Shown here piece after piece: positions 55,905-57,145 of a DNA stretch of 57,145 nt. The stretch is from Pleurocapsales cyanobacterium LEGE 10410 (lineage in GTDB: Bacteria > Cyanobacteriota > Cyanobacteriia > Cyanobacteriales > Xenococcaceae): contig JADEXJ010000017.1 in assembly GCA_015207195.1 (NCBI GenBank), forward strand, positions 11 through 57,155, given 5' to 3'. Both the position numbers and the translations under genes were made by a program. The first letter of the stretch is position 1, and each line of letters opens with the position of its first letter. Below the pieces are notes generated by a model. The model saw only the letters and a list, made by a program, of their open reading frames with translations. It made no database searches and was not told where the DNA came from.

Positions 55905-56798
55905 CTATTCAGTAAAGGAATTGGAAAATTCTGCATGACTGTCGGGGCGAATCTTTTTACCATATTTACGAGCGTAGACTTGGGTAAATTCTGCGCCAAA
56001 CAACAGAATTTGAGCAGAGTAAAAAACCCAGGCTAAGAAGACAATCAAAGAACCAGCAGCACCATAGGCAGAACCCAAACTACCTCTACCGAGATACAAG
56101 CCAATAATAAATTTGCCAAAGGTGAACAATAAGGCAGTAATTATTGCGCCGATCCAAACATCTTTCCAGCGTATTTTGGCATCGGGGAGATATTTATAAA
56201 TTAGAGCGAATAATAGACTAATAAAGCCAAAAGATATCGCGAAATTCAAGATTTGCCAGAGAGGTTCAAAGCCAGGCAGCAAATTGATTTCTAACTTACT
56301 AATACCCGATAAAACTGCGCTGAATATTAGGGATACTAGCAGCAAAAAGCCGATCGCCAGCACTACTCCAAAAGATAACAACCGCTTGCGAATAAAGCCC
56401 CAAATACCCTCATTGGGTTTAGCTTTGACGTTCCATACAGTGTTTAATGCTTCCTGAAGTTGAGCAAATACTCCCGATGCACCAATGAACAAAATTACTA
56501 CGCTGATGATTGAAGCGGTACCGCTAATGGTTGGTTGATCGGCATTGGCTAAAGCAGTTTCGATGGCTTCTGCCCCCTGTTGTCCGACGAGCTGATTGAT
56601 CTGTTGCACAATTTCACCCCTGGCAGCCTCTTCACCAAAAACCGCCCCAGCGATCGCGATCGCAATTACCAACAATGGAGTTATCGAAAATACTGTATAG
56701 TATGCTAGGGCAGCAGCCAATAAAGATACTTTATCCTGTTGCCATTCTTGGACAGCTGACTGCAAAAGCTTAAAAGTTGCCTTAACTCGTATCTGCAT
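55905..56798 (-). CDS. YihY/BrkB-family membrane protein
   Basis: A polytopic membrane protein of about 297 residues from ATG 56798 (MQIRVKATFKLLQSAVQEWQQDKVSLLAAALAYYTVFSITPLLVIAIAIAG). Six membrane segments and the family's early ALAYYTVFSITPLL motif, then GGSGVFAQLQEALNTVWNVK-like (GASGVFAQLQEALNTVWNVKAKP) motif are clear. The family was once called ribonuclease BN, which is incorrect; function is not established. The ORF is open to a TTG at 56864, but those residues are not conserved. Confidence 0.92.
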   Translation of the reverse strand: MQIRVKATFKLLQSAVQEWQQDKVSLLAAALAYYTVFSITPLLVIAIAIAGAVFGEEAARGEIVQQINQLVGQQGAEAIETALANADQPTISGTASIISVVILFIGASGVFAQLQEALNTVWNVKAKPNEGIWGFIRKRLLSFGVVLAIGFLLLVSLIFSAVLSGISKLEINLLPGFEPLWQILNFAISFGFISLLFALIYKYLPDAKIRWKDVWIGAIITALLFTFGKFIIGLYLGRGSLGSAYGAAGSLIVFLAWVFYSAQILLFGAEFTQVYARKYGKKIRPDSHAEFSNSFTE

Positions 56799-56975
56799 CG
56801 CTCGGTAGAAATAAAGGACTGCCCATAATATTGCTGAATAATTCGGGCGATCGCATCTAGCCAAAGAAAGACCTTAAATGAAAGTTATTACGCAATACAA
56901 GATTGGTTAGGGTTAGTTAGTTGTTAGTTGTTAGTTGTTAGTTTTTGGTGGCTTTTTACTTCTTACATGAAGCCT

Positions 56976-57002
56976 CTCAGCCTTGCTTGCGCGAAGACTG
57001 AG
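56976..57002. repeat. Imperfect palindrome, repeat copy B
   Basis: A 27-base copy of the palindrome at 66-93; both begin CTCAGCCTTGC and end GCGAAGACTGAG. They differ only in the centre. Their presence near both window ends suggests a multicopy family in the genome. Confidence 0.55.
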
Positions 57003-57092
57003 TATCTGGTAAGACACCCTTCTCGTATGAGACAGCTACTCGTATCCCAGAAAACCGTGCTTCTCGGTGAACAGCAGGACGGGGCGTATAAA

Positions 57093-57113
57093 GTGCGGAG
57101 GCAACCTCCGCAC
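57093..57113. repeat. Hairpin with 9-bp perfect stem
   Basis: GTGCGGAGG and CCTCCGCAC pair perfectly around a three-base loop (CAA). No T-run follows on either strand inside the window, so a terminator is not supported. It is GC-rich compared with its surroundings. Confidence 0.65.
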
Positions 57114-57145
57114 ACAGCCCCTCGACTTTAGCCATACTGAACCTC

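Larger units (their letters stand above)
56799..57145. other. Terminal non-coding stretch with repeats
   Basis: The right end of the window. It holds a tandem 7-base TTAGTTG array (56917-56944), a dispersed palindrome (56976-57002) and a hairpin with nine perfect pairs (57093-57113). A 67-codon plus-strand frame at 56928-57131 spans these repeats and is probably not a gene. The sequence looks like an interspersed repeat remnant, but no transposase was recognised. Confidence 0.55.

Noticed and set aside
56928-57131. 67-codon plus-strand reading frame at the right end
   Set aside because: It runs through a tandem array, a palindrome and a hairpin; probably repeat sequence and not a gene.
1-57145. 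CRISPR array, tRNA or rRNA genes
   Set aside because: No regularly spaced direct repeats and no tRNA T-loop or rRNA signature were found on either strand by reading.

Overview
The window is chromosomal DNA of a cyanobacterium. It encodes cytochrome b6 and subunit IV (petB, petD), the magnesium chelatase ATPase ChlI, and several families found mainly in cyanobacteria (DUF3086, DUF3119, DUF4079, DUF4278, DUF4330). The octamer GCGATCGC (HIP1) recurs at about one per kilobase by eye. Base composition looks AT-rich (low 40s % GC, estimated by eye). I cannot name the species.

Layout. 0.1-5.3 kb: rpmI-rplT, a SWIM zinc-finger protein, a VanY-type carboxypeptidase, ACT-domain malic enzyme, trmB and a DUF4330 protein. 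5.7-9.1 kb: a TerB-like protein, a lone sugar-ABC permease, and a type II restriction-modification pair resembling NgoPII/HaeIII (GGCC). 9.2-15.8 kb: the rimP-nusA-ylxR-infB translation/transcription operon plus two small downstream genes. 16.1-24.9 kb: petB/petD, ctpA, an efflux adaptor, MlaD-MlaF lipid-transport genes and chlI. 25-30 kb: a DUF429 gene broken by a stop codon, gmd-fcl (GDP-fucose synthesis) and a solitary ureC. 30-39 kb: pentapeptide, DUF1499, TPR and DUF4079 proteins, an O-antigen-ligase-like protein, a hydrolase, TspO and a SelD-associated-type flavoprotein, with long non-coding stretches. 39-45 kb: a FabD-like acyltransferase, plsY, DUF3086-DUF3119-mlaE, and a gene split by a 132-bp MITE-like insertion. 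45-51 kb: a Crp/Fnr regulator, a fatty-acid-hydroxylase-like protein, a PII paralogue, a CYTH phosphatase, a DUF2064 protein, tldD and a histidine kinase. 51-57 kb: a DUF4278 miniprotein, a PfkB kinase, sulfiredoxin, DUF2294, a glutathione-reductase-like enzyme, a one-cysteine DsbA-like protein and a YihY protein.

Genes that plausibly act together: rimP/nusA/ylxR/infB; petB/petD; mlaD/mlaF at 22 kb with mlaE at 43 kb (one lipid ABC system split over two loci); gmd/fcl with the ligase-like polymerase for surface polysaccharide; srx, the glutathione-reductase-like enzyme and the DsbA-like protein for thiol redox; and the restriction-modification pair, whose presumed target GGCC I could find only four times in 57 kb.

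The strongest unusual observations are the MITE-like insertion with terminal inverted repeats and target duplication at 44.6-44.75 kb, the extreme shortage of GGCC beside a GGCC-type restriction system, a PII paralogue with alanine at position 49 in a cluster with a di-iron hydroxylase-like protein and a Crp/Fnr regulator, a glutathione-reductase-like enzyme lacking the NADPH arginines, and a palindromic insert inside ureC. I did not find a clearly new multi-gene defence or metabolic system. No tRNA, rRNA or CRISPR array was recognised.
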